A DNA stretch of 24,917 nucleotides from IMG/VR virus record IMGVR_UViG_3300020171_000129, positions 1 through 24,917 of that record, one strand, 5' to 3'. The notes under the pieces were generated by a model. It searched no databases. It was given only the letters and a program-made list of their open reading frames with translations, and had not been told where the DNA came from. Every line of letters starts with the position of its first letter. The first letter of the stretch is position 1. Source of the DNA: a virus. Positions 14,679-20,913 of the stretch are shown one piece after another. Position numbers and translations under genes: made by a program.

Positions 14679-17069
14679 TCAGGCTTCCCCGACCCTCTTC
14701 CCCGCGGCGAACATCCGCCGCAGTTCGATCTCCCGTTCCTGCGCGGGGGTCAGTCGCCGGGCGACCTCCCACCGCGTCGAACTCGTGCTTTCGTCCGTGA
14801 GGCGCTCCCAGGAGTAGAAGCCGTAGCGTGCGGCGTCACAGTTCGAGACGAGCACCCCGGCGGCGTAGTACTCGTGCGCCCCTTCGACGGTCAGATTGTA
14901 GACGGGCTCAGGATCTGGCAGGGCCTCGACGCGGCCAACACGCACTGGAGCAGAATCGGACGCCGTCGTACTTCCCGGTGGTGAACGCCGCCCCGCATCG
15001 TTCGCAGGTCCGCTGGACGTTGTCCAGCCCGGCCGCTCGCCGCCATGCCGACTTGCAGGCGTTGGAGCAGAACCGTGCAGCGGCGTTCCGCGCCTCGTAT
15101 TCGCGCCCGCAGTGCTTGCACTTGCGGGCTCCGTAGGATGCTCGCCCGAAGCCGCACGCCTTCGCGTGTTCCCGGTGCCAGGCAAGGCCAGCCTCGCTTC
15201 CGTGCCACGCTGCTGCGAGTGGGCGAATGCGGTCGAGGTTCTCCTTGAACCCGACCCACGGCCCGTTTTCTCGGAAGTGGAGGGCGCTGTGATCGGATGC
15301 CGTGAGGCACACGAGGTTGTCGGGCTCGTTGTTGAGCGGGTTTCCGTCCGCGTGGTGAATGACGCACCCGGACTGGATCGGCCCGTTCCGATCCCTCCAG
15401 ACTTCCTCGTGTAGCCGTCCGACCCCCCGCATCTTGTCCGCAATTCCTGGGGTGTAGTAGACGCGCGCGGTACGGTTCTCGGATTCCGGGTAGCGCCTGA
15501 ACTTGATCCCGTTGAACGTGACGGTGTCGACCATGCCTCCAGTATATCACCGTATCGCAGCGCGTCAATAGGAACCCAGCCACGACCAGGCACCCAGACG
15601 GGGTGATTTCCGGTCGCCACCAAACTCCGCCCGGACGACAGGTGGACCCTGTAGACCCTGGCCGACGGTGCCGTCTGCCCTGCCGCAACCACCGAACGCC
15701 AGCCAGCGCGGGTAAGGCAACGATCTCCAACGCGCACAGTAGAAATCGCGATCTCTCCCCTGTCCGTCAACACCGGGGTCCCGGCGGCGAAGCAGAGATG
15801 GTCGTCCCGCTTGACCGGCTCCTGGATCTCGCGCGCCCCGGTCGTCTCGCGCCACGTCCAGTTTTCGATCTCGTGTTCGAGGTTCGGGCAGGCGCCCTCC
15901 GCGATCATGACCCCGCCCGGCTCCCCGAACTTCTGGCAGAGGTACAGGATGCCGTCGTCGCGGTCGTTGTTCGCCGGGCTGATCTTCAATCCCGCCTGGA
16001 CGAGCATTGCGTTCGACGTCGGGTCCGCGGGGTCACCCCATCCGCGGGTGATGCGCCACGCCTTCGCCAGCGCCAGCGCCTCGGCTGTGCGGGCGTCGGG
16101 TAGCAGCCCCTCCGCGTAGACCTCCCCGACGATCCGATACTGCTTCGCCTTCGTGCGGCCGATGGCGAGCATCCCGGTGCGGCGGAGGCCCCAGTCCACC
16201 GCCAGCCGCCATTCCTCGACGCCCGCGGTCACCTCGTCCAGTGGGCGCACGTGCACGGCGGGATTCCATGCGGCGATGACGCGGCCCGCCATCGAGGCGA
16301 AGCTGCCCTCGTACTCCTGCTCGAACAGCGGCAGCATGTGCGCGCGTTCGAACTGCGCCCGGAGTCGGAGCCACTCGGGGTCCTTCGCCCCGAGCTGGAA
16401 AACGTGCGGGTTGGTCGAACTCGGCGCCGAGTAGGCGGCCCACTCGGGATCGCTGCCGGTCCGCTGCGACTCCTCCGCCATGCGGAAGAGGTCGTAGTAG
16501 TGGTTCCGTCCCCGCGCCGTGCTGATCGCCAGGAGTGAGCCGCGACGGTCCGTCAGCCGCGGGATCAGGTGGCGGTGGAGGATGAGCGACGGGTATTTCG
16601 CCGCCTCGTCCGCGACCGCGAAGTCGAGTCCCTCGGCGTCCATCGAGTCCGGGTGGTCCGCCGACTTCGTGCAGACCCACGACCCGTTCGACAACGCTAG
16701 AAACTGCCCGGTGTCCTTGTTCCCGGTGCAGCGGGTGACGCGGACGCCAAGCGCCGCACCGTGCGCCCTGAACAACGCAGCGATGAACCGGAAGACCTTG
16801 TCGGCCAGGTCGTAGGTCCCGGAGACGATCCATCCGCGGACGCCCGGGACGAGCATGCGGGCCGCGGCCCATCGAGCAGCGGCCCAAGACTTCCCCCACC
16901 GCGTCCCGCAGCAGACCACCTTGAAACGGTGGCGGTCGGCCAGTAGCGGCACCTGCCCCGCGTGCGGCGCCTCACCGATCCTCGTGCAGAGATTCAGCGG
17001 ATTCGCGTTGTCACGCCTTCGACGGCGCCGCGCCTCCAGTTCCGCAAGGTCCAGCATCGTCGCCATCAT
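14679..17069 (-). CDS. terL: Large terminase subunit (TerL) interrupted by an intein
   Basis: A 796-codon frame encodes the DNA-packaging motor with a 318-residue intein. The ATPase shows a terminase-type Walker A (CGTRWGKS, residues 54-61), Walker B (LDFAVADEAA, acidic pair D154-E155) and a coupling motif (ISTARG, 182-187). The RNase H-like nuclease has RLAVDWG (D292) and GWGDPADP (D346). The third acidic site, DDHL-C-DAARY, is split by the intein between L425 and C744. After splicing the enzyme would have about 478 residues, normal for TerL. Two adjacent ATGs and a third at codon 5 are alternative starts; all overlap the small terminase end. Confidence 0.93.
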   Translation of the reverse strand: MMATMLDLAELEARRRRRRDNANPLNLCTRIGEAPHAGQVPLLADRHRFKVVCCGTRWGKSWAAARWAAARMLVPGVRGWIVSGTYDLADKVFRFIAALFRAHGAALGVRVTRCTGNKDTGQFLALSNGSWVCTKSADHPDSMDAEGLDFAVADEAAKYPSLILHRHLIPRLTDRRGSLLAISTARGRNHYYDLFRMAEESQRTGSDPEWAAYSAPSSTNPHVFQLGAKDPEWLRLRAQFERAHMLPLFEQEYEGSFASMAGRVIAAWNPAVHVRPLDEVTAGVEEWRLAVDWGLRRTGMLAIGRTKAKQYRIVGEVYAEGLLPDARTAEALALAKAWRITRGWGDPADPTSNAMLVQAGLKISPANNDRDDGILYLCQKFGEPGGVMIAEGACPNLEHEIENWTWRETTGAREIQEPVKRDDHLCFAAGTPVLTDRGEIAISTVRVGDRCLTRAGWRSVVAAGQTAPSARVYRVHLSSGRSLVATGNHPVWVPGRGWVPIDALRYGDILEAWSTPSRSTGSSSGATRNPRTVPRASTTPQELRTRCGGSDGYTRKSGGIGTGRSSPGASFTTRTETRSTTSPTTSCASRHPITAPSTSEKTGRGSGSRRTSTAFAHSQQRGTEARLALPGTGNTRRRAASGEHPTEPASASTAGANTRRGTPLHGSAPTPASRHGGERPGWTTSSGPANDAGRRSPPGSTTASDSAPVRVGRVEALPDPEPVYNLTVEGAHEYYAAGVLVSNCDAARYGFYSWERLTDESTSSTRWEVARRLTPAQEREIELRRMFAAGKRVGEA
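14908..15534 (-). CDS. HNH homing endonuclease nested out of frame inside the TerL intein
   Basis: A 208-residue protein starts MVDTVTFNGIKFRRYPESEN, in the -1 frame relative to the intein. The HNH core is at residues 58-87: VIHHADGNPLNNEPDNLVCL with H60-H61 and N73, then H82 and H86. Two zinc knuckles follow, C139/C142 with C156/C160, and C177/C180 with C195/C199, each carrying the FCSxxC pattern of phage HNH enzymes. In-frame TGA codons just upstream force this start. GGAGGC sits immediately before the ATG. The stop overlaps the C-terminal splicing half by about 35 bases. It presumably cuts intein-less terL alleles to drive homing. Confidence 0.88.
   Translation of the reverse strand: MVDTVTFNGIKFRRYPESENRTARVYYTPGIADKMRGVGRLHEEVWRDRNGPIQSGCVIHHADGNPLNNEPDNLVCLTASDHSALHFRENGPWVGFKENLDRIRPLAAAWHGSEAGLAWHREHAKACGFGRASYGARKCKHCGREYEARNAAARFCSNACKSAWRRAAGLDNVQRTCERCGAAFTTGKYDGVRFCSSACWPRRGPARS
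15541..15568 (-). promoter_or_regulatory. Candidate sigma-70-type promoter for the nested HNH gene
   Basis: On the minus strand TTGACG and TATACT are separated by 16 bases, each matching five of six consensus positions. The -10 hexamer ends 6 bases before the HNH ATG, so transcription would start at or next to the start codon, giving a leaderless or nearly leaderless message. The same bases encode intein residues IDALRYGDIL, so the match could be accidental. Confidence 0.45.
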
Positions 17070-17598
17070 CCGGGCAAACGTCGTCCAGGACGGCGCGTAG
17101 CAGCACCAGATCGTTGCCCGCCGTCTCGGTCTTGTCGGTCGTGCGCCCGCGGGCCATCCGCTCGACGAACTGGAGCCCCTTCGCGTCGCCCACGCTACGG
17201 AGCGCCGAAAGCGCTTCTTTGGCCGTCATCGTGCCCACGGCCGTCGCGGCCTTCTCGACGAGGGCCTCGCGCAGCTCCAACTCGCGCTTCGCGATGGCGG
17301 CGTGCCGCTCGTCCTGCTCTACCTCAATCTCGACCTGGCGGGCCGCGTCGGGCTTCGCGCGGGCCTTCCTGGCGTCCTCGCGCTTCGTGCGCTCGAGCGC
17401 CCAGCCCAGCCCCTGCGACGCGGCCTCTACGCTGCGCCAGTGCACCGGCGGGTCAAGCTGGTCGGCAACCCAGCGGGCAAGGGCACCAGGCGCTAGGTGA
17501 CGCGCACTGCGGGCGAGGTAGAGGGACTCGGCGACGTCAAGCTGGTCAGGTGCGAGGGCCGGGCGGGGCGGCTTCGGCGTGAGTTTTCTTCCTGCCAT
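17011..17598 (-). CDS. Probable small terminase subunit (TerS)
   Basis: A 195-residue protein starts MAGRKLTPKPPRPALAPDQL at the ATG at 17598, immediately upstream of TerL and overlapping its start by 59 bases. Residues 20-75 are helical and could hold a helix-turn-helix for packaging-site recognition (LAPGALARWVADQLDPPVHW). A long charged coiled coil follows (AARQVEIEVEQDERHAAIAK, then RELELREALVEKAA), suited to ring formation. The C-terminus is acidic. Position and architecture support TerS; sequence alone is not diagnostic. The frame is open upstream to 17994, but that part shadows the neighbouring gene. The ribosome site is weak and the start overlaps that gene by about 106 bases. Confidence 0.7.
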   Translation of the reverse strand: MAGRKLTPKPPRPALAPDQLDVAESLYLARSARHLAPGALARWVADQLDPPVHWRSVEAASQGLGWALERTKREDARKARAKPDAARQVEIEVEQDERHAAIAKRELELREALVEKAATAVGTMTAKEALSALRSVGDAKGLQFVERMARGRTTDKTETAGNDLVLLRAVLDDVCPDDGDDAGPCGTGGAAPSKA

Positions 17599-18422
17599 CG
17601 CGTCACGTCGCCTCGTCGCCGCTCCATCGCCATCTCGTCGCAGAAGGAAACGAAGTCCCTCTCCACGCGCCCCGTGTCGCCCCCACCGGGGTGGACGTGC
17701 ATTCCGCCGTGGTCCGGGTCCCCGCCCTCTCGCAGCACGGCGAGCGGCTGGCGGGTCCAGTGCTTCCGTTGCCCCCACGGCTCGCCGCAGACCCAGACGG
17801 GCTCCGTACCCGCCACGCACTGCGCCGGCCGGACTTCCTCGGCCCGGTTGCCCCCGCCCGTCGGCGTCCCGACCTCCATGCCGTCCGCGTCGGCTGCGGC
17901 CCACAGGCGCCACCCACGCGCCCGCTGGACGGCCTTGCGCGTCCCGCCCGGGGCCTCGCACTCCCAGTGCCCACGGCGCCCGCACTCGGGGCAATGCAGC
18001 GAGGCGTTGACCGCCATCCGGTCGAGCTGCCCGCCCAGCGTCGAGGCGGTCAGGCTCGCGAGCAGGCGGTCGAGCGTCGTGATCGGCACCGGCTTCGACC
18101 GCCGGGACGAACCTCTCCGATCCTCACTTCGGGATCTGGGAGACCTGGGGTCGTCGTGCGAGAGATTGCGAAGCGACGACCATCGGCTGTCGAGGTCGCG
18201 CTTCGTGAGCCTCAGCACCTCGGCGGGTGGGTATCCGCGCTGCCAGTGTTCGAGCGCCACCACCCACGCCTCTTGCTCGCCGTCCTCCGCGTCGTGGCCG
18301 TACCTCTCAGCCGCGTCGCGGCCGATTCTTTCAAGCGCTCGTCGCCACGAGGTATCTACCAGATCCCGAAGGTGACAATTGGACCCATGTCGCTCCCGGT
18401 CCGTCCCACATCCTGCGGACAT
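17493..18422 (-). CDS. Hypothetical zinc-finger protein with sigma-region-2-like N-terminus
   Basis: A 309-residue protein starts at the ATG at 18422, directly abutting the previous stop, with AGAGGTAGAG upstream. Residues 20-75 (LVDTSWRRALERIGRDAAER, then HDAEDGEQEAWVVALEHW) weakly resemble sigma-70 region 2, where D-A-E-D-x-x-Q-E-A-W is common. A possible zinc site near residues 143-153 reads CPECGRRGHWEC, and more Cys/His residues follow. The last 35 residues, Ser/Pro/Thr-rich, overlap the small terminase gene. No sigma region 4 is present, so a working sigma factor is unlikely. A phage DNA-binding or regulatory role is only a guess. Confidence 0.6.
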   Translation of the reverse strand: MSAGCGTDRERHGSNCHLRDLVDTSWRRALERIGRDAAERYGHDAEDGEQEAWVVALEHWQRGYPPAEVLRLTKRDLDSRWSSLRNLSHDDPRSPRSRSEDRRGSSRRSKPVPITTLDRLLASLTASTLGGQLDRMAVNASLHCPECGRRGHWECEAPGGTRKAVQRARGWRLWAAADADGMEVGTPTGGGNRAEEVRPAQCVAGTEPVWVCGEPWGQRKHWTRQPLAVLREGGDPDHGGMHVHPGGGDTGRVERDFVSFCDEMAMERRRGDVTRWQEENSRRSRPARPSHLTSLTSPSPSTSPAVRVT

Positions 18423-18809
18423 CTACTCTACCTCTTCGCGCGTGGCGACGTGCCAGCGAAACGGCCATTGGCGATTCAAGCAGCATTCCGCCCACTTGAG
18501 CAGTTGACAGAGCGGGGAGACAAGTTTCACGTTGCCGACGAAGCCCTCCCCGACCAGCGGGCGGCAGATCGGGAGCCCGCGGCGCTCGATGTTCGTGCGG
18601 ACGCAGCGGCGCGACGGCGGCGGGGCGTCAGGCACGGCGATGACCGCACGGATGCCGTCCAGCCCGACGACGTACTCCGCCGGTAGGACGTGCGGGGACT
18701 CGGTGCCGATGACCCACGGGCGCCACCGCGCGCGGTAGGCCACGGGGAGCTGGTCCCAGCAGAAACCGAGCGGCCCGAGGTTCGGGTGCCACGTCGGAGC
18801 GCCGCTCAT
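18423..18809 (-). CDS. Hypothetical 128-residue protein
   Basis: This protein starts MSGAPTWHPNLGPLGFCWDQ. Its ATG overlaps the stop of the previous gene as ATGA, and its own stop abuts the ATG of the next, so it belongs to a coupled operon. The sequence is Trp- and Pro-rich, with VVGLDGIRAVIAVPDAPPPS in the middle and a KLVSPLCQLLKWAECC segment near the C-terminus. The Cys residues are not spaced like a zinc ribbon. It has the look of a small globular phage accessory protein, but no family was recognised. Confidence 0.65.
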   Translation of the reverse strand: MSGAPTWHPNLGPLGFCWDQLPVAYRARWRPWVIGTESPHVLPAEYVVGLDGIRAVIAVPDAPPPSRRCVRTNIERRGLPICRPLVGEGFVGNVKLVSPLCQLLKWAECCLNRQWPFRWHVATREEVE

Positions 18810-19027
18810 CGCCCACCGTCCACGGCCAGACCGAGCCGGATGCGAGCGGCGTCAAGACGAGCCCGATCAACCTCGTCGTCTCGCTGAGGCGGTCTGGAGT
18901 CCTCGGTCGGCATGTACCCCTTTTGTGCCCTGCTGGCGATCCGGCCTTCCCGTCCGATTGCGCGCCACCGACCAGCGTCTCCCGTCGTGTCATCGTACTC
19001 CGTCCCGCGGTCGATGGCGAACTTCAC
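18806..19027 (-). CDS. Hypothetical 73-residue charged protein
   Basis: I chose the GTG at 19027 (MKFAIDRGTEYDDTTGDAGR...) because GGAGGGTGAG lies directly in front of it. A GTG four codons earlier has no ribosome site. It starts one base after the stop of the membrane-protein gene and its stop overlaps the next ATG (ATGA). The N-terminal half resembles a short beta domain ending in a WRAIGREGRIASRAQKG segment. The C-terminal half is a charged helix (RDDEVDRARLDAARIRLGLA). Function unknown. Confidence 0.6.
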   Translation of the reverse strand: MKFAIDRGTEYDDTTGDAGRWRAIGREGRIASRAQKGYMPTEDSRPPQRDDEVDRARLDAARIRLGLAVDGGR

Positions 19028-19028
19028 C

Positions 19029-19301
19029 TCACCCTCCACCGTGAATCAGTTCACGAAGCGTCTGCGCCACCATGAACACGCAGAACGCCCACCAAGCCCC
19101 TTCCCCCCACGCCCGCCGCAGTTCCTTGTCGTCGCGTCCAGGCCTCCAGTTCGCGCCAGCAAGTAGCACCATCGCCGGGATGAACAGCGCGCGTCCGACC
19201 GTTGCGTTGCCGACCGCGAACCACGCCACCATCGCGGCGACCCACAGGCCGAATCCGAGAGACCAGAGAAGGCAGCCGTGCCGATCGAAGAACGCCCTCA
19301 T
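19029..19301 (-). CDS. Small integral membrane protein (holin-like size)
   Basis: A 90-residue protein starts MRAFFDRHGC at an ATG overlapping the previous stop (ATGA). There are two or three predicted membrane segments: about residues 11-30 (LLWSLGFGLWVAAMVAWFAV), 36-50 (GRALFIPAMVLLAGA), and a shorter one at 69-81 (AWWAFCVFMVAQT). A charged loop separates the last two (RPGRDDKELRR). Size and topology would suit a holin, but no endolysin or spanin lies nearby and the gene sits among early-type genes, so the holin call is weak. It may instead be a membrane accessory protein. Confidence 0.6.
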   Translation of the reverse strand: MRAFFDRHGCLLWSLGFGLWVAAMVAWFAVGNATVGRALFIPAMVLLAGANWRPGRDDKELRRAWGEGAWWAFCVFMVAQTLRELIHGGG

Positions 19302-20581
19302 CTTGCCCTCCCCCTCGGATCCAGCAGGTCGCCCGTGAGCAGGATGCGCGGGTCGGGGCCGCGCACGCCTTCCAGGTTCTTGCGCCGCCATCGAACGGAG
19401 GCCGCGATTCGCTCCAACATCACGGCGGCCTTCTCCGTCACGAGCGACTGGGATCCAAACGCAACTCCGCGTTGCCCGTTGCGCCACGCTCCGAAGTCGG
19501 CCGACGCCTCGCGGTCCCTCTGCGCAGCGTAGGGGTCCGACCACGGCGGCAGCCGAATCCCCCGCTTGCGGCACGTCTCCGTGAGGTTGGAGCCGATGGC
19601 CTCGCACTCGCGGGTCAGTTCCTCTCTGGTCATGAACGCGGCGGCCTCGCGGACGCCGGGCTCGGTGAACTGGTACGGGGTCGGGTGGCCCTCCATGCGC
19701 CATCGCTCGCACTTCGCCTCCCACCGTTCGCGCGGGGTCAGGTCGGGCTTCGCTGGCGTCGAGGCCAGTGAGATTGAAACACCCGGATGGCACCCGGCGC
19801 AGACGCGCATCCGTCCGCCGTTCTCCGCGGGAAGGTCGTACCACGAATCACGGCCGCACTTGGCGCAAGCGTCGGGGTTCGGATCCTTCGCCTTCCTCTC
19901 CCCCAGCAACCGGCGGGCGCGGAGGATGGCGGCGGCGGCGCTCGGCACACCGATCGTCTCCACGGTCGACGAGCATCGCGGGCAGCACTGGAATGGGAAG
20001 TCATGATGCGCGAACATCATGCCCCCCGGTTTTCCCCCGCACACCGCGCACCTCTCCGCCGAGCCGTAGATCGCGCCGGTGCGGATGTCGGAGAGGATGG
20101 CTCTCAGTTCGTCGCGGTATGGTTCGTGCCCTCCGTGCCAGAACGTCGCATCCGCGTTCTCGATGAAGCTCTCCAACCTGAGCGCGGACGGCATTTCGGC
20201 GCTGATCCGTTGCCACCACTCCGACTCCTTCACGACCCCGGCCAGCCCCTCCACCGTCCACTCCATCGGTCCCTCCTCCTTGCCGCTAGGGGCGGCTGAT
20301 TCAAGCGGGTAATCGGCGTACAGCCCGCGCGGCATCACCTTGGACGACAGAATAGGGATGAAGGTCGCGTACAGCGAAGGCGGATCCGCCTTCGTCACCG
20401 TCACGCGCCCGATGCCGAACCGCTCGTCGGCCTCTTCCTGCGTCGAGATGAAGCGCGGCTCGTCTCCGGGCTGGCGCGGACCTGCGCCGAACACGAGGAA
20501 GTTGCGGCGCGCGATCTCGCCCTCCGACAACGAGGCGATCGTGACAGGCTTCGGTTCGTCTCTCGGGTTCGTGTCGTTCAT
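19298..20581 (-). CDS. Zinc-ribbon protein with internal start, paralogue of the 21513-23111 gene
   Basis: A 427-residue protein has its ATG at 20581 behind a strong GGAGGAGGGACGGAAG site. Residues 1-105 form a separate domain (FISTQEEADERFGIGRVTVT). M106 at 20266 has its own ribosome site (AAGGAGGAGGGACCG), so a 322-residue product is possible. The second part has zinc clusters at C178-C181, C199/C200-C203, C239-C242 and C261-C264. Between them the ILRARRLLGERKAK helix is shared with the paralogue. The C-terminal third (LTPRERWEAKCERWRMEGHP...) is charged and helical. It may bind nucleic acid; function is unknown. Confidence 0.75.
   Translation of the reverse strand: MNDTNPRDEPKPVTIASLSEGEIARRNFLVFGAGPRQPGDEPRFISTQEEADERFGIGRVTVTKADPPSLYATFIPILSSKVMPRGLYADYPLESAAPSGKEEGPMEWTVEGLAGVVKESEWWQRISAEMPSALRLESFIENADATFWHGGHEPYRDELRAILSDIRTGAIYGSAERCAVCGGKPGGMMFAHHDFPFQCCPRCSSTVETIGVPSAAAAILRARRLLGERKAKDPNPDACAKCGRDSWYDLPAENGGRMRVCAGCHPGVSISLASTPAKPDLTPRERWEAKCERWRMEGHPTPYQFTEPGVREAAAFMTREELTRECEAIGSNLTETCRKRGIRLPPWSDPYAAQRDREASADFGAWRNGQRGVAFGSQSLVTEKAAVMLERIAASVRWRRKNLEGVRGPDPRILLTGDLLDPRGRAR
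20266..20280 (-). promoter_or_regulatory. Internal ribosome binding site within the zinc-ribbon gene
   Basis: AAGGAGGAGGG is followed by ACCG and then the in-frame ATG of codon 106. It is as strong as the site at the gene's own start. The ATG coincides with the start of the region homologous to the neighbouring paralogue, as expected if two genes fused in frame. Confidence 0.5.
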
Positions 20582-20913
20582 CTTCCGTCCCTCCTCCACC
20601 TTGCGCTCCGTTCCCGTGCCGTCTCCGCGCGCGGCGGTGGACCGGGGCGGCGGCGCTTCTCCTCCGCTGCGGGCATCGGCTCCTGCGTCACCCGCCATCC
20701 GTTGTGGATCCCGGTGCAGCCGCACGCCTCGTTCATCGCGTCCTGAATCCGCCGCGCGGACACGTTCGCACCGTACCAGACACAGAGCACTCCGCCGTCG
20801 AGATCCACGGCGAGTTCGTCCGGATCGTCCACTCGCGTCAGGCGGACGGAGATGGGCAGCGTCATCCCGACGCCAGTTCCAACCAGCGTCACCTTGTCGC
20901 TGGTCGCGCTCAC
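20578..20913 (-). CDS. Hypothetical 111-residue protein
   Basis: The start is the GTG at 20913, overlapping the previous stop (GTGA); its own stop overlaps the next ATG (ATGA). The first half is beta-rich (KVTLVGTGVGMTLPISVRLT, then ELAVDLDGGVLCVWYGANV). A helix with two cysteines follows (RRIQDAMNEACGCTGIHNGW), and the tail is basic and Pro/Arg-rich. An ATG at codon 17 is an alternative start. No known family was recognised. The coupling on both sides makes it a real gene. Confidence 0.65.
   Translation of the reverse strand: MSATSDKVTLVGTGVGMTLPISVRLTRVDDPDELAVDLDGGVLCVWYGANVSARRIQDAMNEACGCTGIHNGWRVTQEPMPAAEEKRRRPGPPPRAETARERSARWRRDGR

Larger units (their letters stand above)
14841..15794 (-). 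mobile_element. Intein in TerL at the nuclease active-site motif
   Basis: The intein runs from C426 to N743 of the precursor and is followed by C744 as +1 nucleophile. Block A is CFAAGTPVLTDRGEI. Block B is TGNHPVWV with the T-x-x-H pair, and GWVPIDALRYGDIL follows. The C-terminal half is VYNLTVEGAHEYYAAGVLVS then N, with His732 in block F. The usual penultimate His is Ser742. The splicing halves total about 120 residues. The roughly 196 codons between them show no endonuclease motif in this frame and read as Ser/Thr/Arg-rich filler, because the DNA there encodes an HNH enzyme in another frame. Confidence 0.92.

Noticed and set aside
14841-15794. The idea that the out-of-frame HNH is just a single sequencing frameshift
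   Set aside because: Both splicing halves are in the same terL frame, so one indel would break the downstream half. Two compensating errors would be needed, and the HNH start is fenced by stops.
15565-15855. A 96-codon frame upstream of and in phase with the HNH gene, considered as an HNH N-terminal extension
   Set aside because: It ends in TGA at 15565-15567, and a second in-phase TGA follows just before the HNH ATG, so the HNH gene cannot extend upstream.
19029-19301. Firm holin assignment for the small membrane protein
   Set aside because: Size and topology fit, but there is no adjacent lysis gene and the position is among early-type genes.
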